A stretch of 64,000 nucleotides of DNA from Alkalimonas collagenimarina (GTDB lineage Bacteria; Pseudomonadota; Gammaproteobacteria; Enterobacterales; Alteromonadaceae), in contig NZ_JAUZVZ010000007.1 in the NCBI RefSeq assembly GCF_030717845.1, positions 120,842 through 184,841 on the forward strand. The letters run 5' to 3'. Below the pieces are notes generated by a model. It did not search any database, was not told the origin of the DNA, and worked only from the letters and a program-made list of their open reading frames with translations. The translations under genes and the position numbers were made by a program. Shown here in pieces: positions 36,450 to 43,872 of this stretch. How positions within the stretch are numbered: the first letter of the stretch is position 1; every line of letters begins with the position of its first letter.

Positions 36450-37277
36450 ATGACGGTCGTTGTAAACAATAACCAGTCCTCTCTTGCATCGCAGCGTTTA
36501 CTTAGCAACGCTTCTGCCGGTTTATCCACAAGCTTTGAACGTCTTTCGTCCGGTTTTCGTATTAACCGTGCGGCAGACGACGCTGCAGGTTTAGTGATTT
36601 CTAATGTTCTGACTAGTCAAGTAAACGGGTTGGATCAGGCGGTACGTAACGCAAGTGACGCTATTTCCCTGGTGCAGGTAACAGAAGGAGGTCTGGTCGA
36701 GACACAGGCTATCCTTCAGCGAATGCGAGTATTAGCTATACAGTCAGAAAATGGTATCTATAGTGATGGCGATATTTTTGCCATCCAAAAAGAATTTAAC
36801 GAGTTAACTGCGGCTATCCAAAGTATCGCTGACAACACCGAGTTCGCTGGTATTCAGTTGCTTGATGGCTCTGCATCTGCGGCGGTGTTTCAGGTTGGTG
36901 CCAATACAGGGCAAAAAATTAGTATCGATTTATCAACTAATTTTGGGAGTAGTGCTAGCGGCTTAAATATTGGCGATATAGCTTTAGGCACGGATGATAT
37001 AGAGGATACTTTACAGAGGTTAGATAATGCTTTACTGACCTTAGGTAATGCACGCACTGATTTTGGTTCCTGGCAAAATGTGCTTGAAACCACAATACGC
37101 AATCTAAGTAATATTAGTGAAAACGTTTCAGCTTCGCGAGGTAGGATCCGAGATACTGATTATGCCCAGACTACTGCTGAGTTAACCCGAACCCAAATCA
37201 TCCAACAAAGCAGTACTTCTGTTTTGGCTCAGGCGAATCAAAGGCCGCAGGCCGCACTGCGAGTTCTTAATGCTTAA
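36450..37277 (+). CDS. Flagellin 2
   Basis: 275 residues from the ATG at 36450, four bases after GGGGGAG; a longer start at 36432 would contain that site. It has VNNNQSSLASQRLL, RLSSGFRINRAADDAAGLVI and RGRIRDTDYAQTTAELTR, so it is a true flagellin, but it diverges from flagellins 1 and 3 in every region. No sigma-28 element was found directly upstream. It may be transcribed by read-through past the 36400 hairpin at a lower level, which suits a minor flagellin (inference). A terminator follows it. Confidence 0.93.
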   Translation: MTVVVNNNQSSLASQRLLSNASAGLSTSFERLSSGFRINRAADDAAGLVISNVLTSQVNGLDQAVRNASDAISLVQVTEGGLVETQAILQRMRVLAIQSENGIYSDGDIFAIQKEFNELTAAIQSIADNTEFAGIQLLDGSASAAVFQVGANTGQKISIDLSTNFGSSASGLNIGDIALGTDDIEDTLQRLDNALLTLGNARTDFGSWQNVLETTIRNLSNISENVSASRGRIRDTDYAQTTAELTRTQIIQQSSTSVLAQANQRPQAALRVLNA

Positions 37278-37308
37278 CTGAGCTAAAGTTCATCATTATG
37301 CCTCCAAG

Positions 37309-37341
37309 CCATTCAAAATATTCACTTTGAATGGTTTTTTT
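37309..37341 (+). terminator. Rho-independent terminator after flagellin 2
   Basis: CCATTCAAA (37309-37317), an 8-base loop, TTTGAATGG (37326-37334), then seven T. It closes the flagellin 1-2 unit. Confidence 0.88.
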
Positions 37342-37380
37342 ATGCTTATAAAAATAAATCAAAAAAATAATTTTTTTTCC

Positions 37381-37407
37381 TAAAGTTCTTCATTTTACTG
37401 CCGATAA
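37381..37407 (+). promoter_or_regulatory. Sigma-28 (FliA) promoter of flagellin 3
   Basis: TAAAGTTC (37381-37388), 11 bases, GCCGATAA (37400-37407). The -10 is perfect and the -35 has one mismatch. It is among the best sigma-28 matches in the window. Confidence 0.9.
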
Positions 37408-37416
37408 CCTAAATAA

Positions 37417-37440
37417 GCCAAGTTGCAGCTTGGCCAAGCT
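37417..37440 (+). promoter_or_regulatory. Leader hairpin of flagellin 3 mRNA
   Basis: Near the expected 5' end, GCCAAG (37417-37422) can pair with CTTGGC (37429-37434). The same bases form part of a 14-bp perfect palindrome AGCTTGGCCAAGCT (37427-37440), so two alternative hairpins compete. A stable 5' hairpin could protect the flagellin mRNA (inference). Confidence 0.45.
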
Positions 37441-37510
37441 AACGGCTAAACCGTATTTTTAATAATCAGGTTTTCAGTCAATGTAGTGCTGAAAACTTAA
37501 GGAGTGACTC

Positions 37511-38335
37511 ATGTCTCTATACGTAAATACAAACACCTCATCACTGAATGCTCAGCGTCAGCTGTTTAACTCAGGCAACAACCTGGATACAGCTTTTAAA
37601 CGTTTGTCTTCAGGCTTTCGTATCAACAGCGCTGCTGATGATGCGGCCGGATTACAAATCAGCAACCGTCTAACCAGTCAGGTGAATGGTTTGGATCAGG
37701 CTGCGCGTAATGCAAATGATGGTATTTCTGTGGCACAGGTGGCAGAGGGTGCCATGGAAGAAATCACCAACTCTTTACAGCGTATCCGTACTTTGGCTAT
37801 TCAGTCGCAGAACGGTATTAATAGTGCGGACGACCGTGCTGCACTGCAAAAAGAGGTTTCTGCATTAAAATCTGAAATGACTCGGGTTGCATCAGATACT
37901 CAGTTTGGTACTACAAACTTATTAGATGGCAATTTCTCAGCTGCCTTCTTGGTAGGTGCCAATGCAGGACAAAACATTACTGTTGCTTTAACTAATACTG
38001 ATGGTTATGGTACAGACGCCTTAGGCCTGAGTGCTCTCAGTGTTACCACAGTCGCTGAAGCAAGTGCTGCATTGGCACTGATTGATACTGCAATTGGTAC
38101 AATTGATGGAGCTAGAGCTGATTTGGGTGCGATTCAAAACCGTTTCCAGTCGACCATTCGTAACTTAACCAATATTTCTGAAAACGTATCAGGTGCACGC
38201 AGCCGGATTCGCGATACAGACTTTGCTAAAGAAACTGCTGAGTTAACGCGTCAACAGATCTTACAGCAAACCAGTACTACAGTATTGGCGCAGGCCAATC
38301 AGCGGCCACAGGCAGCTTTGTCGTTATTAGGTTAA
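37511..38335 (+). CDS. Flagellin 3
   Basis: 274 residues, very similar to flagellin 1 in protein sequence. It has VNTNTSSLNAQRQLF, RLSSGFRINSAADDAAGLQI, RSRIRDTDFAKETAELTR and LAQANQRPQAALSLL. AAGGAG lies upstream of the ATG. With its strong sigma-28 promoter and long leader it is a likely major filament subunit. Its first 93 bases differ from flagellin 1 at 26 positions by hand count, while the patch near 37982-38184 differs at only about five in 203, which suggests recent recombination between the copies. Confidence 0.95.
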   Translation: MSLYVNTNTSSLNAQRQLFNSGNNLDTAFKRLSSGFRINSAADDAAGLQISNRLTSQVNGLDQAARNANDGISVAQVAEGAMEEITNSLQRIRTLAIQSQNGINSADDRAALQKEVSALKSEMTRVASDTQFGTTNLLDGNFSAAFLVGANAGQNITVALTNTDGYGTDALGLSALSVTTVAEASAALALIDTAIGTIDGARADLGAIQNRFQSTIRNLTNISENVSGARSRIRDTDFAKETAELTRQQILQQTSTTVLAQANQRPQAALSLLG

Positions 38336-38343
38336 ACTAATAA

Positions 38344-38386
38344 GCGCGGTGGTGAGAGCTTTAATTAAAGCTTTTACCTCTCGCGC
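38344..38386. repeat. Long hairpin after flagellin 3, overlapping the flaG promoter
   Basis: GCGCG (38344-38348) pairs with CGCGC (38382-38386), a small internal loop follows, and positions 38351-38362 pair with 38367-38378. The core is the 16-bp palindrome AGCTTTAATTAAAGCT (38357-38372). It probably protects or ends flagellin 3 mRNA; there is no T-run. Confidence 0.65.
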
Positions 38387-38392
38387 CGATAA
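38366..38392 (+). promoter_or_regulatory. Sigma-28 (FliA) promoter of flaG-fliD-fliS
   Basis: TAAAGCTT (38366-38373), 11 bases, GCCGATAA (38385-38392). The -10 is perfect. It overlaps the hairpin after flagellin 3 and ends only 11 bases before the flaG ATG at 38404, so the ribosome site AAGGAG (38391-38396) would lie upstream of the transcript start. Confidence 0.8.
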
Positions 38393-38403
38393 GGAGTCTG
38401 AAT

Positions 38404-38799
38404 ATGAGTAGTATAAATCTTGCGAGTGTTGGAGGGTTACCGCTTTCGTCTCAAGCAGCTGGTTTGAACGTACAAGATGATAACCAAGAAAAGCAGACGG
38501 TTGACATAGATAGCTCAAAAACAGTGGGCTTTGCTCAGCCAAAAACTGAAATATCTCGTAGCGAATTAGACGAGGCAATTGATGTTTTAAACACAGCAGC
38601 AGTGATTGAATCGCGTTCGTTGAGCTTCTCAATTGATGATCTGTCTGGTCGTGAGGTAATAAAAGTCGTAGACTTAAAAAGCTCTGAGGTGCTAAGGCAA
38701 ATCCCATCGGAGGAGCTGTTGAAAGTAGCTCAAGACATTCGGCGCTTGCAGGATGAAATGGGGCAAACAATCGGCTTGCTGGTTGATAACAAAGTGTAG
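38404..38799 (+). CDS. flaG: FlaG family flagellar protein
   Basis: 131 residues. The disordered N-terminal half is followed by the FlaG domain (about 65-120) with LSFSIDDLSGREVIKVVD and VLRQIPSEELLKVAQDIRRL. FlaG proteins influence filament length and sit before fliD in Vibrio, Shewanella and Pseudomonas. AAGGAG precedes the ATG by seven bases in longer transcripts. The gene lies immediately behind a sigma-28 promoter whose own transcript may lack that site. Confidence 0.92.
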   Translation: MSSINLASVGGLPLSSQAAGLNVQDDNQEKQTVDIDSSKTVGFAQPKTEISRSELDEAIDVLNTAAVIESRSLSFSIDDLSGREVIKVVDLKSSEVLRQIPSEELLKVAQDIRRLQDEMGQTIGLLVDNKV

Positions 38800-38811
38800 G
38801 GGTAAATGATT

Positions 38812-40281
38812 ATGTCACAAATTAATTTTCTCGGTTCCGCATCTGGTTTACCGTTAGAGGAACTTGTTAGCACTCTGGTTAAAACTGAGCGCGACAGCAA
38901 GCTGGGCAGAATTAATACGACGAAATCTACTCTTGAATCCTCACTATCTGGCATTGGCCGGCTCAAGTCGGCCCTTGCCTCTTTTCAGGATGCAGTAAAA
39001 AAACTCGGTGGTAATAATTTAAATGCCCGGGTTGCAACTATCACTCAGCCGACTGAAAATAAAACCTATTTAGAAGCATCCGCTACCAATAGCGCGCTGG
39101 CAGGGAATTACGATGTTAAAGTCTCACAGTTAGCGCAAGGTAGTCGGTTAGAAACTGCGGATGGTGCTTTTGGTGCTGTTAGTGACATTGTTTCCACTTC
39201 AGACGGAACGCTTACGTTTAATGCTGGTGGTCAAAGTTTCGATATTGACGTAACAGCTGGTATGACGCTTAGCGAGCTTAGAACAAAGATAAATGAACAA
39301 GGTGATAATTTTGGTGTTAATGTCAATTTAATTAACGCCGGTGGTGCAGTTGGCACTAAATTGGTGTTTAGCTCCACCATCACTGGTGATGGTAATGACC
39401 TTGTAGTAACAAATAATAATGCTGAATTAGATGCCATATCATCTGTGCCTACTGGTGCAAATGCTGGGTTAGCTGTGGTTGGTACCGCACAAAATGCACT
39501 GATTGAAATTGATGGTATCGTTGCGACCAGTAGCTCAAATGTTTTTACTAACGTCGTACAGGATCTTAGCCTGACAGTTCTAGCAGTAACACCTGAGGGT
39601 AATAACGCAGGTGTAAGTATTGATACAGACAAAAAAGCTGCGGAAGAAAACATTCAGAATTTTATTAATAACTACAATAACTTGGTAGATCAAATAGCCG
39701 ATATTACAAAAAATCGCACATTAGGCTCTGATGGTAAAACCGTCACCGGTAAAGGCGGCCCTCTAGCTGGTGATCCCTTACCAAGAAATATTATGTCTCA
39801 ACTACGTTCAATCCTGGGGAACTCAGTTGGTGCTGCGGACGATAGCTTATCTACCTTGTATAGCATGGGAATCACCTTTACCGATCAAGGAAAGCTAGAG
39901 ATTTCTGCAACATCTAATTTTGGTGCGGACTCAGGCCGTGTACGTTTTAACCAAGCTCTATCGGAAAGTTACGATAATATTGGTAAGTTTTTTGGTGGGG
40001 ACGAGGGTTTAAGCGCTAATTTGGATAATTTTATTAAGCAGTTTAATGATCCGGGTGGCATTATTGCTTCAAAAGAAACTTCCATTAAATCTCAACTAGA
40101 TAAAAATACTAAAGATTTAGAAGCTGCTAACCGATACATAGATAGCTTTGAACAAACTATGCGAAAGCGTTATACCGCTTTGGATGCATTACTTGGTTCG
40201 ATGCAGAATATGGCTTCAATGGTAACTTCTCAGTTGTCGAATTTGCCTGGTTTTAGCACGAAATCTTCTAGTAAAAATTAA
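38812..40281 (+). CDS. fliD: Flagellar filament cap protein FliD (HAP2)
   Basis: 489 residues from the ATG at 38812, about eight bases after AGGGG; the ATG at 38806 is too close to that site. FliD_N (about 5-105; FLGSASGLPLEELVSTLVK) and FliD_C (about 230-470; NNYNNLVDQIADITKN, and RYIDSFEQTMRKRYTALD) are present. It forms the cap on the growing filament and folds flagellin. It follows flaG by 12 bp and precedes fliS by 12 bp. Confidence 0.95.
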   Translation: MSQINFLGSASGLPLEELVSTLVKTERDSKLGRINTTKSTLESSLSGIGRLKSALASFQDAVKKLGGNNLNARVATITQPTENKTYLEASATNSALAGNYDVKVSQLAQGSRLETADGAFGAVSDIVSTSDGTLTFNAGGQSFDIDVTAGMTLSELRTKINEQGDNFGVNVNLINAGGAVGTKLVFSSTITGDGNDLVVTNNNAELDAISSVPTGANAGLAVVGTAQNALIEIDGIVATSSSNVFTNVVQDLSLTVLAVTPEGNNAGVSIDTDKKAAEENIQNFINNYNNLVDQIADITKNRTLGSDGKTVTGKGGPLAGDPLPRNIMSQLRSILGNSVGAADDSLSTLYSMGITFTDQGKLEISATSNFGADSGRVRFNQALSESYDNIGKFFGGDEGLSANLDNFIKQFNDPGGIIASKETSIKSQLDKNTKDLEAANRYIDSFEQTMRKRYTALDALLGSMQNMASMVTSQLSNLPGFSTKSSSKN

Positions 40282-40293
40282 GTGGGGTTATCT

Positions 40294-40725
40294 ATGAGTT
40301 ACGGAATTAAAGCATATAAAGCTGTTGGTATTAAAGATGACTTAGCTGTGGCAGATCCTCACCGCGTTATTCAGTTACTGATGCAAGGTGCTTTGGAAAA
40401 TATGGCTAAAGCTAAAGGTTGCATAGAACGCAAAGATTATGCGGGGAAATCGGCAACACTTTCAAAAGCAATGAACATTATTTCTGCTTTGAAAGGTTCA
40501 CTTGATATGTCGGCCGGCGAAGTTTCTGAAAACTTGTTTTCTCTCTATGATTTCATGCTAAATCATTTAATTTTAGCTAGTCGGGAAAATAGCCTTAGTA
40601 AGGTAGATGACATCGTTGAATTGTTATTATCAATTAAGAGCGCATGGGATCAGATACCCGTTCAGGATAGAGAAAAAGGGTACGCACTGCAGGCACAACG
40701 CCAACAAATTGCAGTTGGTAGTTAA
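40294..40725 (+). CDS. fliS: Flagellin export chaperone FliS
   Basis: 143 residues from the ATG at 40294 (MSYGIKAYKAV); a GTG at 40282 is in frame but is less consistent with the family. Hallmarks are DPHRVIQLLMQGALENMAKAKG, cited by its core PHRVIQLLMQGAL, then LSKAMNIISALKGSLD and YDFMLNHLILAS. FliS binds the flagellin C-terminus in the cytoplasm before export. It is in one transcript with flaG and fliD. Confidence 0.95.
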   Translation: MSYGIKAYKAVGIKDDLAVADPHRVIQLLMQGALENMAKAKGCIERKDYAGKSATLSKAMNIISALKGSLDMSAGEVSENLFSLYDFMLNHLILASRENSLSKVDDIVELLLSIKSAWDQIPVQDREKGYALQAQRQQIAVGS

Positions 40726-40731
40726 GCGTCA

Positions 40732-41028
40732 ATGTCGCTATCAGATAGAAAAGCGAAAGCTATAAGCTATCAGTCGAAAGTCAAGCTATTGCTTTCTAAA
40801 GACGAGCTTGCTGAAGATGAGTTGCAATCGTTATTAAAGGACTGGAATGACTTACTAGCATTACCAGCGGTTGAGCCACTAGATGATTTTGCTGAATACT
40901 TGCAGCAAAATTTGAGCTCACTCCAACAAATGATGTTACTCGTCAAGCAGCAACGCTCTGATAGTGCTGCAGAAATATTGTCAATACAACAAGGAAGAAA
41001 AGCAAAACGAATGTATAATAATACATAA
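40732..41028 (+). CDS. Small helical protein in the fliT position
   Basis: 98 residues, mostly charged and helical (LLLSKDELAEDELQSLLKD, then DDFAEYLQQNLSSLQQMMLL). It starts 6 bp after the fliS stop, where polar-flagellum clusters usually have fliT or a short fliT-like gene. Length and helical character fit a FliT-type export chaperone for FliD, but I recognise no decisive motif. The base composition is AT-rich like the glycosylation genes that follow. Confidence 0.6.
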   Translation: MSLSDRKAKAISYQSKVKLLLSKDELAEDELQSLLKDWNDLLALPAVEPLDDFAEYLQQNLSSLQQMMLLVKQQRSDSAAEILSIQQGRKAKRMYNNT

Positions 41029-41046
41029 AAAAATTTTAAGGTTTTT

Positions 41047-43845
41047 ATGCTGAAATACATTAGATATCAAACTTGTGCAGATCAAAACTTACAAAGAAAA
41101 AATGAAGAGTCTGAGTCTGTAAAAATTAGCAGACGTTACAAGCATAACATGGCTGCATTCAGTCGAACTATTCCTTCCGTGTTACCACTCATTGCCTCCC
41201 ATGACCCTGAAAATTTATCTATTTTTGTCACCAATGCCAAGCAAATTAATATAGTAAATTATGGCACCGGTAAAACATGGTATAGCGAAACTCCAGAGCA
41301 AGATATGCAGGCTGAAGTAAGTGCTTTTTTAGCTTCATCTCCTTATTTTGATCTACGCCATGGCTCGGAAAGTGAACATTGGCTAACACAACCTATATCA
41401 GAGCAAGTTGAAACAGTGATCATGTTTGGTCTTGGTCTTGGGTACCAACTGCAATACTTAATTGAACAGATTGACATAAAATATCTGATCATTTATGAGC
41501 CATCACTAGATGTGGTGCATTGTTCATTACAAGCTGCAGATTGGCATCATATTCTACAAATGGCTGAAGAGAAAGGGACTCAGCTGTTTTTGCAATTGGG
41601 TAATGATGGTAGCTCGCTCCCTGAGGATTTTGCAGAGTTGTTACCATTGCTTAATGACGATAAAGTCTTTGTATATCGCCATTATTTTCATCCCATCATG
41701 GATGAAGTTATTCGGTTTGCATTCTGCCACAGTAATCAATATAAGCAGTTAACAAATAAAAACCATGTTTTTTCGCCAGACTACTCGTTATACAACTATA
41801 TAGCGGAGCACAACCAAAGCGTGCTTGGTAATTACACTCCAGAACGCTTAAACAACTCAGATTTATTTGAACAAAACCTGCTTACTCTCAAGGAGTATTA
41901 CCCGCAGGTTTTTTCAGTCATTTCAGATTACAGCCCGGTGAGCTGGTACTTGGTGAAAGACGGTAAAAATCAAGCTAACTTATTACACAAAAAACGAAAC
42001 GCATTGTTTTATGACAATTTAGAAAGTGAGTCTAATTCATTAGTCAGTGATTTTGAAAGCAACCCTTTAAAGGACGATGTGGTACTGGGACAGCAAGTAT
42101 CAAATAAACTTGGTCATTACATACACTTTCAAGCTGTACAAAAAGTACAAACTGAATTACAAAATATCATTACCAGCGATACTGTGTTGCCGGAGCATGT
42201 TGAATCAATAATTATTTTTGGTATAGGACTTGGTGTTCATATAGAGTCATTATGTGATGGTCATGAGATAAGTAATCTATATATTTGTGAGCCAAACCTG
42301 GATTTTTTTCTTGCCAGCCTACATGTAGTGGATTGGAGTAAGATTATACGAAGGGCAGATCAGGCTGGCCAGCGGATATATTTTAATCTCGGAGGTGATG
42401 GGGCAGATTACTTTAGTGATTTAATGGCGCAATTTTATCAAGTTGGTGCTTATTCAATTGCGAATACCTATTTACTTAGCTCATATTTTGATGCCGAGAT
42501 GCATCAGTCTATTTCAACCTTACGGTCTGAGCTCAGTATCGTTTTGGCTTTAGGTGAATACTTTGACCATGCTCGGTATGGGATAGCACATACATACTTC
42601 AATCTTAAGTACCGGTGTAGGTTTTTGAAGCTTGGGTCAGAAGATTATGACAACGAGCCATTGCTAAGTAAACCTCTATTTATTGTGGGAAATGGTCCAA
42701 GCCTTGATGATTCTATCGATTATCTTCAGCACTATCGTGATCAGGTAATCCTTATTAGCTGTGGTACGGCATTAAAGTCATTGCACAGCAAAAAAATCAC
42801 CCCAGACTTTCATGCTGAGATTGAACAAAACAAAGCTACTTTCCATTGGATCTCTCAAGTTAATGACGCTGAGTATTTAAAATCTATTCGTTTACTTAGC
42901 ATCAATGGCATTCACCCTGATACTGCCTCACTATTTAAAGAGGTATTGCTGTGCTTTAAATCTGGTGAACCTGCGACCGTTTTGTTTCAACCTGAAATTA
43001 CTAAAGCTGGCTATAAGACTAAAAGTCTTAGTTATGCCTACCCAACGGTCAGTAACCTTGCTGTTAACTTTGCACTTATGGCTGGCTTTAAGTATATCTA
43101 CCTGTTTGGTATAGACTTAGGTTATACAGATATAAACTACCATCATTCAAAATTATCTGCCTATTATAAAACTGATGGAAGCCAAATTTACGATTATAAA
43201 AGTGCTCATGGTGATGGAATAGCAGCTGAAGGTAACTTTTTACCTTTGGTTTATACTAAAAGAGAGTTTGATGTTTCACGTAAGCTCATTGAAAAAGCAT
43301 TGATGCAGTACAGTTGTAAGGTTGAGGTGTATAATTGCAGTAATGGTGTCAAAATTACCGGAGCAATTCCTCTTCATCCTGAGTGTATCTTACTTAATGA
43401 ACCGAATGTCAGTCCGGCTGATATCGAGCATTTTATCAAAAACGCTTTTTTTGACGATCTTAGCAAATTTTCTGATGAGATATTTTCATCAATGGATACA
43501 CTAGAATTAAGCGAAGCTGTATTCAGATGGTTAGAATATTTTGACACGCCAGTGTGCTCCATTGAAGATGCAAGACGCTTTATTGATGAGCAATGGATTT
43601 TTTTTCGATCAAAAATATCAAATAGAAATAGCCTGATCTTCTTTTTGTTTTCTGGAACCTCAAATTATTTTAGTAGTGTTCTTACAAAGATACTCGCATC
43701 TAGTCATGAAAGTGAGAGTACCTGTTTGCATTCATTTAATATTGCACGTAAGATTTGGCGCGATTGTATTCAGCAAGCACATGACAGTTTTATAGAGCAG
43801 CCGTTAGAGCTTGATAATGTTGATGTATCCCATCTTTTTAAATAG
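41047..43845 (+). CDS. Motility-associated factor (Maf/DUF115) glycosyltransferase-like protein
   Basis: 932 residues. The DUF115 core (about 540-760) contains PLFIVGNGPSLDDSIDYL, a sugar-nucleotide-binding Rossmann-like motif, then SCGTALKSLHSKKITPDFH and YIYLFGIDLGYTDINYHHS. In Aeromonas, Campylobacter and Magnetospirillum, Maf proteins are needed to attach pseudaminic or legionaminic acid to flagellin. The N-terminal half holds two similar units (near residues 118-190 and 385-460; compare MFGLGLGYQLQYLIEQ with IFGIGLGVHIESLCDG), so this protein has an internal duplication. AAGG stands five bases before the ATG. The context, with flagellins upstream and pse genes downstream, supports flagellin glycosylation. 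Confidence 0.85.
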   Translation: MLKYIRYQTCADQNLQRKNEESESVKISRRYKHNMAAFSRTIPSVLPLIASHDPENLSIFVTNAKQINIVNYGTGKTWYSETPEQDMQAEVSAFLASSPYFDLRHGSESEHWLTQPISEQVETVIMFGLGLGYQLQYLIEQIDIKYLIIYEPSLDVVHCSLQAADWHHILQMAEEKGTQLFLQLGNDGSSLPEDFAELLPLLNDDKVFVYRHYFHPIMDEVIRFAFCHSNQYKQLTNKNHVFSPDYSLYNYIAEHNQSVLGNYTPERLNNSDLFEQNLLTLKEYYPQVFSVISDYSPVSWYLVKDGKNQANLLHKKRNALFYDNLESESNSLVSDFESNPLKDDVVLGQQVSNKLGHYIHFQAVQKVQTELQNIITSDTVLPEHVESIIIFGIGLGVHIESLCDGHEISNLYICEPNLDFFLASLHVVDWSKIIRRADQAGQRIYFNLGGDGADYFSDLMAQFYQVGAYSIANTYLLSSYFDAEMHQSISTLRSELSIVLALGEYFDHARYGIAHTYFNLKYRCRFLKLGSEDYDNEPLLSKPLFIVGNGPSLDDSIDYLQHYRDQVILISCGTALKSLHSKKITPDFHAEIEQNKATFHWISQVNDAEYLKSIRLLSINGIHPDTASLFKEVLLCFKSGEPATVLFQPEITKAGYKTKSLSYAYPTVSNLAVNFALMAGFKYIYLFGIDLGYTDINYHHSKLSAYYKTDGSQIYDYKSAHGDGIAAEGNFLPLVYTKREFDVSRKLIEKALMQYSCKVEVYNCSNGVKITGAIPLHPECILLNEPNVSPADIEHFIKNAFFDDLSKFSDEIFSSMDTLELSEAVFRWLEYFDTPVCSIEDARRFIDEQWIFFRSKISNRNSLIFFLFSGTSNYFSSVLTKILASSHESESTCLHSFNIARKIWRDCIQQAHDSFIEQPLELDNVDVSHLFK

Positions 43846-43872
43846 AAATAATCGATATAAGGTTACCTGAAA

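Noticed and set aside
37284..37300. TAAAGTTC after flagellin 2 as another sigma-28 promoter
   Set aside because: No GCCGATAA-like -10 lies 11 bases downstream; the terminator follows instead.
35568..38335. Long direct repeats between flagellin genes as a mobile or CRISPR-like repeat
   Set aside because: They are conserved coding parts of paralogous flagellins; only the silent-site patch is unusual.
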